Positions 1 through 11,369 of a DNA stretch of 64,000 nucleotides are shown piece by piece. Under the pieces are notes generated by a model, which had not been told where the DNA came from, searched no databases, and saw only the letters and a program-made list of their open reading frames with translations. This stretch comes from Monilinia fructicola. Lineage: Eukaryota > Ascomycota > Leotiomycetes > Helotiales > Sclerotiniaceae. Within the stretch, counting starts at the first letter, position 1. Each line of letters opens with the position of its first letter. Location: positions 682,501 through 746,500 of the forward strand of contig VICG01000004.1 of NCBI GenBank assembly GCA_008692225.1, given 5' to 3'. Made by a program: the position numbers and the translations under genes.

Positions 1-1034
1 ATCATACGATTAAAAGTTTATTTGATCACAGAAAACAATGCGGATGAGCCTTCTCGAATGGTCGTCTGAGACTTTTAGGATGAGAATCCCGAGATTTCAA
101 CTTAGCTTTTATGGGTACAGATAAGTGTTTTGGCATCTGCGGGAAGCGCAAATCAATACACCGCAGCCAGGAATATACGATACAGTTCTCCCTTTCATGC
201 CAAGTGGTAGCCAACAAGGACAGTAAGAGACTAGTGCTCATACCTGGATGATTCTGTCTTCATCCAAGTCTTTAGTTGTGTAGGCTGTCCACGAGGAGGC
301 CCTTTGTTTAGGAATGTACAATCTTTATAACAGAAATTTAGAAATACCATGGCATTCGTTTTGTGATACTCCTATCTGATATAGAATATTGGCATGTAAA
401 ATCTTACTTGTCAGTGATTTTGAAAATGAGAGATCCCCCTCCGGTGGCAAGGAGCCGATTTGCGTATCATTTTCGTGAAGTTTGGAGAAGATATTGTATG
501 ATTACTGACATTGAAACCGGGTATACAAGTAGGAAAGACCACCTTCCAAGCTTTCCGAGCTTCATATCTCTTCTGCATCTTCCAATTTTCTCGGAGGTAA
601 GCCCAGAAAACAGCGAAGACTTTATACATAAAATGAGATAACACAGAATGGAGAGTTTTCATAGCCGCCTACAATCATTACCCATGGCATTTGTCGGGAG
701 CATGAATGATAAATTTACACTTTCCCATAGTATCGTTAGTAAGTATTACTATTTATCAAGATATGAACGGCAGAGAATTGACGGCTTTCTTATTCGCTAT
801 ACAAATGGCTGCTATGAGAGGTTCAAAGTAAGTACCATTCACTCGATTCATTGCTCAAGAACTAATCGCCCGGCAAGGAAACCTGGCTCATATCTTCTCA
901 AGAATCTGTCCATGTCCGATTTCCTTTCCGAGCCACCTACATACTGATCATCGCAACCCCCATGACGATAGTCCCTACACACTTTTCTTCAAATCCCGAA
1001 CTAACACCTCTCTCAAATAAACTGCGAGAGCCCC
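1..1034. other. left-edge intergenic, no supportable gene
   Basis: Short open frames lie on both strands here (for example 26-241 minus, 411-662 minus, 363-641 plus and 648-947 plus). They overlap each other, show no recognisable domain and have no clear splice partners. I see no repeat or RNA gene. The stretch may hold the 3' end of something lying to the left, but nothing proves it. Confidence 0.4.
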
Positions 1035-1340
1035 CTAATTCTTCTTTCTCGTCTCCAACGACGGAGCCACATCCTCCTTTCCCTTGTCCTTACCAGACTT
1101 TCCATCCGTCTCAGTAGCACTCTTTGTAGAAACATTCTGAGATCCCTTACCGCTAGACGACATGACAGGCTTTCTCCAATCCTTCATCCTACGCCCTGTA
1201 CATGCGACACAGATACTCTCGAAATGTGTATACGTCTCTTCTATCCCTTTGCATTGTCCTCTTCTGGACTCGCGGCACAGTCCCTTGTTGGTGTTTTCGT
1301 AGTGGGCGCAGGTATATGTGGCGATGGATTCGGTACACAT
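1035..1340 (-). CDS. small Cys/His-rich hypothetical protein
   Basis: Single-exon frame of 101 residues starting at an ATG at 1340. I do not recognise a named family. The N-terminal half carries spaced cysteines and one histidine (MCT.., TYTCAHYEN, GLCRES, QCKG, SICVACTG), a layout like the small zinc-binding-looking proteins common in filamentous ascomycetes. The C-terminal half is Ser/Lys/Asp-rich and looks disordered. There is no signal peptide, so a cytosolic or nuclear location is likely. The frame has normal fungal codon use and no competing frame of similar quality, but function is unknown and an upstream exon cannot be excluded. Confidence 0.5.
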   Translation of the reverse strand: MCTESIATYTCAHYENTNKGLCRESRRGQCKGIEETYTHFESICVACTGRRMKDWRKPVMSSSGKGSQNVSTKSATETDGKSGKDKGKEDVAPSLETRKKN

Positions 1341-2370
1341 AGAGATTGGCTTTCTGGGGATGATATCTGGGATGATATCTGGGATGATAGAAGCAGTTTT
1401 GTTTTACCGTGCAGTTTGAAATGAGGACGGGTGGAAGATATCGAGGGGTCGAAATTTGTGGTGATAGGGCTGTTGATAGTGATGGCCATGACGATGTGCT
1501 GTCGTGCAGGAAGCAGGATGGAGCTCGGAGTGTCGAAGGCTTTTATGGATACTATCGGCCACAACGGTTTGGAATTCCAGAGGCACCACCAGTACCGTAA
1601 AGGTACGATTATCGCACTTGTTCTCATTCTATTCACGGCATTTAACCGTATAGTCAGAAATATCTAATACAAGGTTTCTTGGCTACGGCACTTTACCTCT
1701 AGCCTCGACTTAGGCAATTAGTTGGGTGCGATTACCGCGCATGCATCCTGGGGAGAATGTGAATAACACCATCGAATCAAGACAATATCCAACATCAACC
1801 CGTAGAGTCAAAACATCTCGGCTCAGTCTCCCTCATTGCACCAATTCACTTTAGCTACAAGTTGAGCGACCGGTAGTATAGAAATATTGTTTATAGAAAT
1901 TGCTGCTCGCTTCCTTTGGTAGGCCCAACCCAGTAAGAAATGCAACGATTCTCGTAGCTCACATGTTAAGAAGCCATGGCGTACCCTATCAGTCATGGCC
2001 CGAAGGTGTATATGACTGGCACTTGCCAGTTACAATGTATCTACACGTCGTAATACCAAAAGAGATCATATTCCGCCCAGGAAACATGAATGTCATTGAT
2101 CAATTACCCATGTCAAGATGCCAGGTCATTCGTCTACCTAATAATAAGCGAGAATAGCATAATGACATTCAGACGACAATAACCGATCAACTCATAGAAA
2201 ACAAGCTATCCGATCAAAAGTGACAATGGAAACGAACTGGATAAATAAAGACAACAGTCCGTATATATCATTTGAAATCAGCCCTTCAAACTAGAAGTAT
2301 AACAATGAGGGAGTGCCCATTTCCAAAAGTGTCCATCTCCCCTCCGTACCCTCCCCACCACGCATTCCCG
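1341..2370. other. intergenic between small ORF and chitinase 3' end
   Basis: No convincing coding region. It contains a short imperfect triplication of GGGATGATATCT around 1356-1390 and otherwise unremarkable sequence. Frames on both strands near 1400-1660 overlap each other and show no domains. Confidence 0.4.
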
Positions 2371-4446
2371 TCAAAATCCCGGCCCAAAGTTCCCATCACC
2401 ACTATAGCCACGACCCATCAGCGATAAAGACAAAAACCAGAAACGCCATTCGGAAAAAAACGGCCGTAGAAAACCAACTCACCTGCCCACCCCCTGCAAA
2501 TCCAAACTCCAAACCACCGTCCCCCCAATACAAAGCGCATCCGCGAACCTCGTCTTGACCCCCCACGTCTCCTCGTCGTCAAACCCCATCCACTGCCTCC
2601 CACCCCCATAAACAATCTGCTTGACGCCCGTGGCCCCCGCACCCGCAGCCGTGGCCCCCACCCACGTGGCGCGCAACGCCTCCCTCTGGATCAAGACTTC
2701 GATTTCCCGCATGCTGAGGATGCCGGGCGCGGTGCTGCAGGGGCCCGGGAGACTGGGCGCGCTGTAGGGACAGTTGATTTCGTGGCAGGCGGGGTTTGAG
2801 AGGGTGTAGCCGCGGCCGTAGGCGGCGAGCCCGAGGTTGAGTTTGGAGGGGTCGATGCCTGCGAACCACTGGGTTTTGGGTGGGGTCAGTGTGTTGGTTT
2901 CCGGAGGGGGGATGATGGAATGGGTGTGAGGGGGTGGTGCGTTGGATTGTGCTGGAGAAGGGAGGATGGTTTGAAAGAATGGCTAGACTTACCAGTGGCG
3001 AAATGGCCGATGTGATATCGGGGATTGATGTTTGGGGACGCACAAACGCACCAAGTGCGGGATTGTTAGCTTCCCAGGGTCCGTGCAGGTCGTAGGACAT
3101 GAAGTTGAAAGAAATTGGTGTAGGGTTCGAGATTGAGAGGGTCGAAGAATTGGAGGGAGTAGATATCCGGTGGCCTAAATCCCTCTCATCAGCATAATAT
3201 CAATCCCTCCCATCAGCCTCCCAACACACACACTCTTTCTCCATCCCCAAAAATCCAAAAACCACCAAGAAAGAAGAGAAAAACCCACAAGACCACACTA
3301 ATCCCCCACCCCATCCCCTTATAATCCCGATCAAAACTTTCCCTCATCTCCCTAACCAACGACACAAACCCATCCCGATCCTCCACACTCTCAGGAAACT
3401 CCCAATCCAAATCGATGCCCTGGAACCCAAACGCCAGCAACCACCCCTGCACACTCTCAATAAAACTCGCTCTATTACCCTCACTCCCAACCATCTGACT
3501 CCAGGTCCCCGCCAAAGAACTCGAGCCCCCTCCCCCAACCGCCATATAGGTAGCCAGGGTCGTGGACGCTAGGTTGGTGAACGGACGCATGAGGGGAACA
3601 GCGGTGGTATCAAAGGGGATGACTTGGAATGTGGTGGGGGAGATGGACATAAAGGCGAAGATTAGATGGGTGAGGTTTTGCGTATTGATGAGAGGGATGG
3701 GGAGCGCGTTGCAGGAACGTGTTGTGCTGCTAATTTGCCAATAGGCTACTTTGCGGCCGTTGCTGGCCGTTCCACTGTTGGGGCCACAGGAGGGATAATT
3801 TATCACGCCGCAGGCACCATAGCCTCGTTGGCAGGGAGCGTTGCCGTTGATGGGGTCGGCGTTGATGCAATAGGCTGGTGTGGTCTGCGGTGGTCATGGG
3901 TTAGCGAGAGGAAAATCTAAGATTTACCTAATTTTTCAGCAATTCTTTGACGTGCAGGCTGAAATTCTAAAAGATCTGGAAACAAGTACCCCACAGTATC
4001 CGTTACCGCTACAACATATATTCAGAGGACATATTTGACTCCCCTGTGGAGCATTCCTACCACATTGTGGGACATCGCGACGGTTCGAGAAGTGGCTCGA
4101 AGCGTGAGTTGTGGTATAATTTGTAGACTCAATGTTGTATGGTCCTGACCTGTTATGATGATTAACATCGTATCACCTCATACAGGAAACGGAGTGGGAG
4201 TTTTGAACTGTGTTGCGGGCCTCGCTTGAAGGACACAGATATTACAGGGGGATATGTACTCACTGTAGAATGATTAGAATATCAAAGGGATTTGCCATTA
4301 GCCGAATAGAACGCAGGGTGTCGAGAACTTGCCGAATTATAGCAACTGCCATCAGGAGTCAGATCTCGTTGCAAACGGAGTGGCCCTGCATCACATATCC
4401 GAGACCAAAGCAAACCAACAAAGAAAGATGTCCAAAGAAGCGCCAT
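2371..4446 (-). CDS. secreted GH18 chitinase with CBM18 module, frame interrupted twice
   Basis: Glycoside hydrolase family 18 endochitinase, which hydrolyses beta-1,4-GlcNAc polymers outside the cell. Inferred exons on the minus strand: 4446-4264, 4149-3990, 3884-3289, 3174-2993, 2868-2483 and 2401-2371, giving 511 residues after two one-base corrections. The N terminus (MALLWTSFFVGLLWSRICDA) is a signal peptide. A hevein-type CBM18 follows (CGRN..., CPLNICC, GYCGTTPAYC, split by an intron). The catalytic block has GIDLDWEFPE (acid/base Glu near residue 276). Later GH18 blocks are MSYDLHGPWE, AYGRGYTLS and GFDDEETW. The frame breaks at the AAA run 3108-3110, between the PYTNFF and NFMSYDL parts, and near TTT 4291-4293 in exon 1. 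One base fewer at each site restores the frame. It is therefore either a pseudogene or, more likely given its neighbours, a sequence error. Confidence 0.85.
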
Positions 4447-4931
4447 GTCAAAAGTAAATACGTTTCTCACTCACATCGGAAGGAATGGAGAAGTGGGGGG
4501 GTTATATCTTCATCCACTTGAACTCCTTAGTATAAAAGGAATGAATGCTCCGACATATATGCATCTGATGGTTTTTTGGTTCGCAGTATTGGGTAGCTCA
4601 GCGGAAATTAATCCATCCGCAATCATACCATTGAAAAAGCATTGAAGAGAGTCTGAAGGTTCACACCTCTGCTCAGTGTTTGAACTCACTAGTCATTCAG
4701 TAGGGAGCGTTTTATAAATTAGGGAGTACTGTAACATGCAGTGCCGAGACATTTCAGCGCCTCTGGGTAACATCAAATCCCAAGAAGAAGGCTTGCAAGA
4801 ACTTTACACATCGTAGATGGAAACATGTAAATTTGCACAACCAGTTAAGATCCGAGGTATCGATTGAAAGAACACCAACTTCCCACCTGCCAAGGGGTTT
4901 CGTCGTTTTGGTACCACGCTTTGCTAATATT
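4447..4931. other. intergenic between UTP3 3' end and chitinase start
   Basis: About 485 bp between the UTP3 stop and the chitinase ATG, holding the 3' flank of UTP3 and the chitinase promoter. No further gene, repeat or clear regulatory motif was recognised. Confidence 0.4.
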
Positions 4932-6847
4932 TTACAACTTTCTACTCTTGACCAGTCCAGTCTTGATACCAGTCTTTTCACCACCGTAACCACCTTTCTC
5001 CTCTCCGCCCTTGTACACAGCCCGCATACTACCCAACTTCTTCTTCTTCTCGTCGTACTTCATCCTCTTCTTCACTCTGGGGTTTCTGACCTCCTTCTTC
5101 CTCTTTGGCGCTAATCCCTTGTTCTTCTCAATAACATATCCGATAGCCCTCTTGCCATCTTCGTCATTCTCCACCTCTACTACTCTCGCCAGCTTGCCTG
5201 CTTTCTTTGCCTCGGCAATGGCTGCATATTTCGCGTCCTTGTCATCCTTGCGTTTCTTCGATGTTTGCGCTACCATATTATAATATTCGTCTTCATCATC
5301 TCGAACCTCATCCGCAACAGCTGCCTGATCGTCATCATCGCTATCTCCACCAAGAGCTGTGCCCCGTCCATACTCGTCCAATTTCTTCCCACGCTTCTCA
5401 GCCTCGAGGTTGAGTCGTGCTTGGCGATCTCGAAGCCTTTCTCTGTAAGGTAGATCCTCGTCACCACCAGCTCCCCTTCCAGCATCGGCTCTTCTATTGG
5501 CTTTCTGTGCAATTTGAGACGTGTAAAACATGAGCGACTTCTTTCTCTTGGCCTTTTCTTCCGCAGCCTTAGCATCCATAGACTCTTCTTCGCCAAAATC
5601 GGAATCATCATCCGCCTCAACAACTGCTTTCGATGCTTTCTTGGGTTTCTTGGATCTCGACGCAAGATTATCGAGATCCGCCAAATCATCTTCTGCTTCC
5701 TGGATTTGCTTGCTGCGTTTTGCGGCAGCTCTCTCGGCTGCTGCTGCGCGAGCCAATTCTTTTCTAGATTTCTTGGTTGGTCTAGTTGTCTCCAATTCAT
5801 CTTCCGTCGCGATTTTTATCCTCTAGATCCTCCATTGATTCGTCTTCTGGGGTGTCTTCCACCTCTGCAACTTCAATCGATTTGACCTTAGACCATAATT
5901 CGCGACATTGCAGTAGACTATCCATAATAGCGTGATCTCTCAGCTCTAATGGATCTATAGTCTTTCCTTGTCCTTCGCCGTTCTTTGCAGGCGAGGTCAA
6001 AATCGCGAAGTACATGGTTAGGGCAGCTATATAAGCTGCCAAAGTCCTGGCCTTCACAACCGGAATAGGCATCGCTTCAATTGCGTCCTCAGACATGTCA
6101 TCCACTTCTTTTTGTAACTCTTGAAGAACAGGCTGTAACTCTACAAACTCATTTGCCAGAAATTCGAATTCCGGGTATCTTGTTTGCAGTATCCTTAACC
6201 TTTCTTCTGGGCCCATCTCTTCGGTGATCTCGACATCCTTTAGAACCTCGGTCACCACATCTCCTTCTTCATCATCCCCTCCCTCACCCAGCCATTCATT
6301 TTCGTCAAATCCAAAATCTGCTTCTGACATTTTCTGCAGCTTCTTCTGTTGTAACCTTTTGGCTTCTGCTTCTTCCTCCAGGGCATCTGCTTCCGTCTCG
6401 ATATTATCCGCATCGTAGTAATCACGTTTCGAAGATCCCCATCCCTCAGCATCCTCATCTTCCTCTTCGGCCCCTTCATCATCAGATTGTTGCGCCTTAG
6501 ATTTCTTGGGGTTTGGAGCTTCAACCACATCTTCTTCCTCTGAGCTCTCCTCAGAGTACCCTAATATTTCTTCGTCCGATTGCTCAATTAAATCATCTAA
6601 GAAACTCGTTAGCCGCTTTATTTGTTTAGGCTTCCATTCAATCTAACCATCATCTTTTTAACTTCCTCTGACGTTTGGCATGAGGCTCCTCATCCAGCAT
6701 AACTTTATCTCTATTGATATGAAATTCATCCTCGGAGTCGGCAATATCTTCGTATGTTGTGAAGGCAACTTTCCCTTTCGACTTATCAAAATCATGTGTG
6801 GTACTTCTGGCACTCTGCCCAGATGCCTTTCTCTTTTTGCCAGCCAT
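4932..6847 (-). CDS. UTP3: UTP3/Sas10, U3 small-subunit processome component
   Basis: Nucleolar component of the U3 snoRNP/SSU processome needed for 18S rRNA maturation, also known as something-about-silencing 10. Start ATG at 6847 (MAGKKRKASGQ). One intron at 6647-6597 with branch point GCTAAC and acceptor TTAG. Acidic stretches (SDEEILGYSEESS, EEEDEDAEGWG) precede the central helical Utp3 region. The last ~75 residues form the basic Sas10 C-terminal domain (RAIGYVIEKNKGLAPKRKK, NPRVKKRMKY). Two five-base runs break the frame: TTTTT at 6655-6659, just before the intron, and TTTTT at 5813-5817 in the coding middle. Removing one base from each gives 621 codons including stop. Loss of this gene is lethal in yeast, so the breaks are more likely errors than decay. 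Confidence 0.9.
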
Positions 6848-7259
6848 TGTTGTAAATTGACTTGTATCGTTGCGCAAATTGCGTGAAGTCTTCTTCGTCT
6901 TCTGGTTGAAAGCAATCGATATCGAAAAATAATTTTCTCATTATCTTAGCGTCGCGCTAATCCCTGCCGCCGGAGATAAGAGGATCGTAGATACACGTGA
7001 TTCCCCCTTCGCTTCTGAGCTTCTTACATTTTATGGTGGTCTCAATTTTTAGCATATCACCAACTAGATTGTAATTAAGAATTAAACTATCTTATGTTAT
7101 TTTCATTATTGATAATAAATACGCTGCATTATATTTCCTCCGCAATATACACGATGCAGGATCGATCCATAGATATGCTCTCGATTTACGAATTTAGATC
7201 CAAAAATTTCCCTTTCCCCTTTTCCCTTTGCCACGCAAACTCCATGCAGAATCTGACAT
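6848..7259. other. intergenic between MED5 3' end and UTP3 start
   Basis: About 410 bp holding the MED5 3' flank and the UTP3 promoter. No other feature recognised. Confidence 0.4.
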
Positions 7260-10200
7260 TTAAAACCCCATTCCATCTCCCAGACTATCAGGTCCAAAAG
7301 CATCCAATAGATCGCCTCCATGACCGCTCCCGCCCATCATCATCAATTCGTCGCCGCCCGCACCCATATCATCGATATTGAGATTTGAGTCGGCAGGCCC
7401 TAGACTTCCGTCTCCCATTACAGTATCTCCCATGACTTCATTCAAATCACCCAAACCATCATTATGTGGTAGTAATTGTTGTTGGATGACTGACTGAGCT
7501 TCGACCCTCCTGTATAACCTAATCACAGTTTCCGCGTGAAAAGTATCACTTTTATGAACTTTTGGCATGTTCTCTGCTTCCGTCTTTAAAGCCTCTTTTA
7601 AGGTCAATCGACGCTGGAGTGGTTGTGGTGAGTTACCATTGCTGCTCAAAAGGTCCATACCGAGGCCCGGATCAAAGCTTGCAGGGTCTGGAGCACAAAT
7701 CAACGAAGTAGCGATGTCAAGTACCACACTTCCGTTGCCTGCTTCAGTTTGTGTCTTTACCTCGTCAATAATAGTATTCAACAGCCGTTTCGCACCAAGC
7801 ATTTTCATGCCGGTAAGGATCTGTCGGTGTGTATAAGATGCTGGCATGATATGCATACCAGGATTGCGGCCCCACTGTAGGCCCCATTGAACGAGGATAG
7901 CAATCGTATGTTTTATACTAGCAGCCAATCCACCGCCAGATGTTGCCGTCCATAATTCCAACTCGGTGTGTTTACTAGCACCTCTTCGTTCCCAGCCTAG
8001 ATTTGACTCCAGTACCTTTGAGACTGGTTCGATATCTTGGCGTTGGGGTTCCGCACGTTGCAGCCATCTGAGACTTTGCTCAAGGTTTTTGGCTACAATC
8101 TTGAGAATTGAGTTGAGCAGGTAAGACGCTTCCATATTGTTTGAAATAGATGGGGGATTTTTGATCAAGGCTGACAGGATCTGAAGAATATAAGTGGACT
8201 GTGAACGTGCCTCCCACAAATGAGACGACAGCCATGTGATCCCCGGAATCAGAGAAGGAAGTAGAAATGGTTCGACCATAAATTCCAAGCCATTTTTCAA
8301 GCTCTCTTCGGAAAGCGTTTCCGTGCTGAGAGCGAGAACAATATAGTGAAACAGCGTGGGCACCAAGAGGTAGAACTCTTGTGGGGGACAAGAAGACATC
8401 AATTCATCACCGAGACCACCACCCTCTGGCTCAAAATAGCCCTCTGATCCAGCCATCTAAATGGTTTTGATCTTGCTGTGACAATGGTTCCAAAGCTCGA
8501 CTCAAATGGCCTTGAGCAAGTAGCTTTGCTACAAATGACTCACCCGGGTTTTTGATACCCAAATCGACAGTTGAAAGGTTGTAGCGATGTGTAAACGACA
8601 CAACTAGGAGTAATATAGACCCGAACTCTTCATAAACGGGTTGGTATTCTCCTTGGTCTTCATCATAACGCCAGTTGTCAAGTAACTCGCAAATAGGTTG
8701 CAAGAAAGACGTTGGCTTATTAAATAGAAGCATGATATCCAAGGATGATGGATTACGCGCTAGTTGACTGCATAAGGTCTTCAGAGTCATTGTCTCTTTG
8801 TTGTTGCACATGTGTTTTATAACCTAATCTCGGTCAGTTATGGTTACAGAGAGCCAAGTTAAGACACATACCTCTGCAATTGCTTGACTGACTGCACCGG
8901 CATTTCCATCCATATTTTCCAGCTCAGAAATCAACCCCTCGGATCTTTCCGAGTCGGACAAACATTGCTGAACAAGATCCTGCTTAGAATACCTTCCGCC
9001 AGCGGGTAAACTTTGCATAGGTATGTCGCCGAGTAGCGTTTCAATGCTAGATTCTGGAATCAAGCCATGTAAACAACAAGCGAAACAGAAATCTTGTCTA
9101 ACAGAATCTGAGAACATGTCGTTATTACTCGACTCTGCAAACAGTGTAGAAAGGGTGGGGAATGCATTAGTATCAACACGACTCAAAGCTTCGGTGATGC
9201 AGAATTCTGATGTTAGAGGTGGAAAGAAAGATTCTGCGATCGTTGAAACGAGCAATGGAATCTTATTAACCAAGAATGATCGCAGTATGGTTGTAGTTTG
9301 TTGCCCTTCGTTTCGGAAGGTTGCATTGGCCAAGACATCAAACGATGCAAGGATAAGATCGACCGTCGTCGATCGGACATCTCCCTTGGAATTATAAGCT
9401 AAGATACTAGAACATAGCAAGTTTGGCTTACCTGATATCTATTGTGTAAATAAGCAAAAATTGCGTTATCGTCAATGAGGGGTCTGCCAACAAGCTGCAA
9501 TAGTCAACATAAATAATGATTTCTCCTCAAAACTATGACTACACTTACAAGAGCATTCAAATAGATATATAGACCAGCTCGAGAGTTGACCACTGGTAAA
9601 TCAGCTACCACGATACTGTCAATGTTCATCCCAATTGTGGAATCTAAGATGTCGTTAATCTCGGCATTGGTAGCTCGCTCTTTCTTGTCGACCGGTAGAA
9701 TTGTGATCAAAGTCTGTGTTCGGAAAACATCTAATCGCTGTGCATTCTGTGGGGAGCTCTGAATTAAGAGAGGAACAAACCCAGCCATAGCTTTTCCGAG
9801 GTCGATGCCTGTTCCTATTGATCAACGTAAGCATCTAGCCCATCGGGATTCAAACATGAACATAAAGCAGAACTACCTTTGGGGCACCGGCCCTTTTGTA
9901 GAACTTCGAGGATCTTCGAATTCCCGACCACGGCAACCATTAGAGTTCCCAACGCCATACCAACCATTCCAATCTCCTCAACATGCGCCCCCATGTCCAA
10001 TATTTCGTGCGCGCCCTGTCCCATACCCAAAGAAACCATATTCATCCATTGAATACATACCACCAGTAAGTCGACAGCCTCTTGAACATTCTTAGGCCTT
10101 ACGCCAGTAGCGACTGTCTTCGCAAGCCGGTACAACATCATCTCTTCGGCAGCATATGAATTCTTCCACCTCTTACTCCCTTCCTTCACTCTCCTAACCT

Positions 10201-10532
10201 TCTCCCTTCCATTATGGGTTTCGTTCTGGATGTGTGCATCCTGCCTATAACTCCAAAGCGAGGAATATTTTAGTAAACCTCGAAGAATCCCGGCGCAATC
10301 AACTAAGCCCTCTGCTAGTAATATCTGTATATAACGTAAAACTCGTGGATCAATAGTTATATCATTGTAGGTATCAGGTCGTAGAAAATATCTCGCATAT
10401 ATATGGAGAAGGTAATGGATTTCTCGAGGATAATATCCGAATGTAGTCTGTGAAAGGTTCGGGGTCAAGCCTTGAGGCAAGGCTGTTGTTCAACAACTTC
10501 TGCCAGGTCGCGATGGCAGCTTGTGCGGTCAT
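7260..10532 (-). CDS. MED5: Mediator of RNA polymerase II transcription subunit 5
   Basis: Tail-module Mediator subunit (Nut1 in yeast), a nuclear coactivator that links activators to RNA polymerase II. ATG at 10532. Inferred exons: 10532-9877, 9814-9549, 9494-9432, 9384-8872 and 8823-7260, giving 1019 residues after two one-base corrections. The N terminus (SLASRLDPEPFTDYIRILSS), DPRVLRYIQILLAEGLVD and LLKYSSLW match the fungal Med5 layout. The C terminus is acidic and Gly/Met-rich (GAGGDELMMMGGSGHGGD), as is usual for the family. Breaks fall at AAAA 10385-10388 (between PYICEIF and LRPDTYN) and AAAA 8433-8436 (between GWIRGLF and EPEGGGLG). In both, one base less rejoins well-conserved parts, so this is probably a functional gene in poorly polished sequence. 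Confidence 0.9.
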
Positions 10533-11369
10533 GTTTCTTTTTCATAAGTTGTACAATTAAATCCTGATCAGTCAATTTCCATTACACCTGTCTCATACAC
10601 AATTCAAGTATCTTGGTGTCGGCTTGAGATATTCAAAGGAAAAGAGGTTAAGAATAAAAGGATGATTGATTGTTTGATTGTCCACCGGTCAGTGAATCAA
10701 TCTACTCCGTAGTTTGGAAGAACATACCTAGGTAGTTCTAGTTCTACTCTGTATGTAAAATCATGGATGGGTTGTGAATCGATTACCGATAACGCACATT
10801 AACCTTATTAGTGTGGGGCCAACTAACGAGCCATGCTCTCAGCCTTCTCAGAAAGATATTCAGCCTTGTCTTCCTTGGTTCTTGTGATTGATGCACTTAA
10901 CGTTCACAGCCTGTCCAATTGCAAGTGATATGACGAAGGGATCATCAGATCAGACTTCCAAAGCGGCAGCTACGATTTTTGTTTTTTGGGGGAAGGGGCG
11001 GGGGGTTCTGATCCAAGTATCATTGATTGATACAAACCTTCCTTGGAACAACAGTGGACTTTGCAGCAATCTTGATCTTGATCTTGATTCCTCAAAAACT
11101 AGAACCACATGACTTTGTTATTAATAGTGGCATCATCCTATCATACAGAATAAGAAAGAAAAGCATGGACTCGCCCAACTAACACAATCCATGGATGTCA
11201 CAAACCTCAAGTTCCTACCTCACCCGGGCAATCCTAGATATATTTATAACTCCTATTGCCAGCGCCATGCCATATGAATTCACTTCCAATGATCCTCCTA
11301 TAAGAACAGACAGGGTCAAGGTCTCTAACATTCCCGCCCTGACTGGAAACCTTATTTGTCCTGTGACTC
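10533..11369. other. intergenic, MED5 upstream region
   Basis: About 840 bp upstream of MED5 and downstream of the 11.4-kb gene. Holds one TACTCCGTA (10703-10711) and one TACCTAGGTA (10725-10734) motif close together. Two short plus-strand frames (10888-11112 and 11195-11398) show no domain and are not called. Confidence 0.4.

Noticed and set aside
3900..3990. In-frame TGA in the chitinase CBM18
   Set aside because: Disappears when the GTACTT donor at 3989 and CGCAG acceptor are used, which join GYCG directly to TTPAYC in the CBM18 consensus.
5011..5885. Several plus-strand Phe/Leu/Ser-rich frames
   Set aside because: Antisense shadows of UTP3 Lys/Asp-rich sequence.
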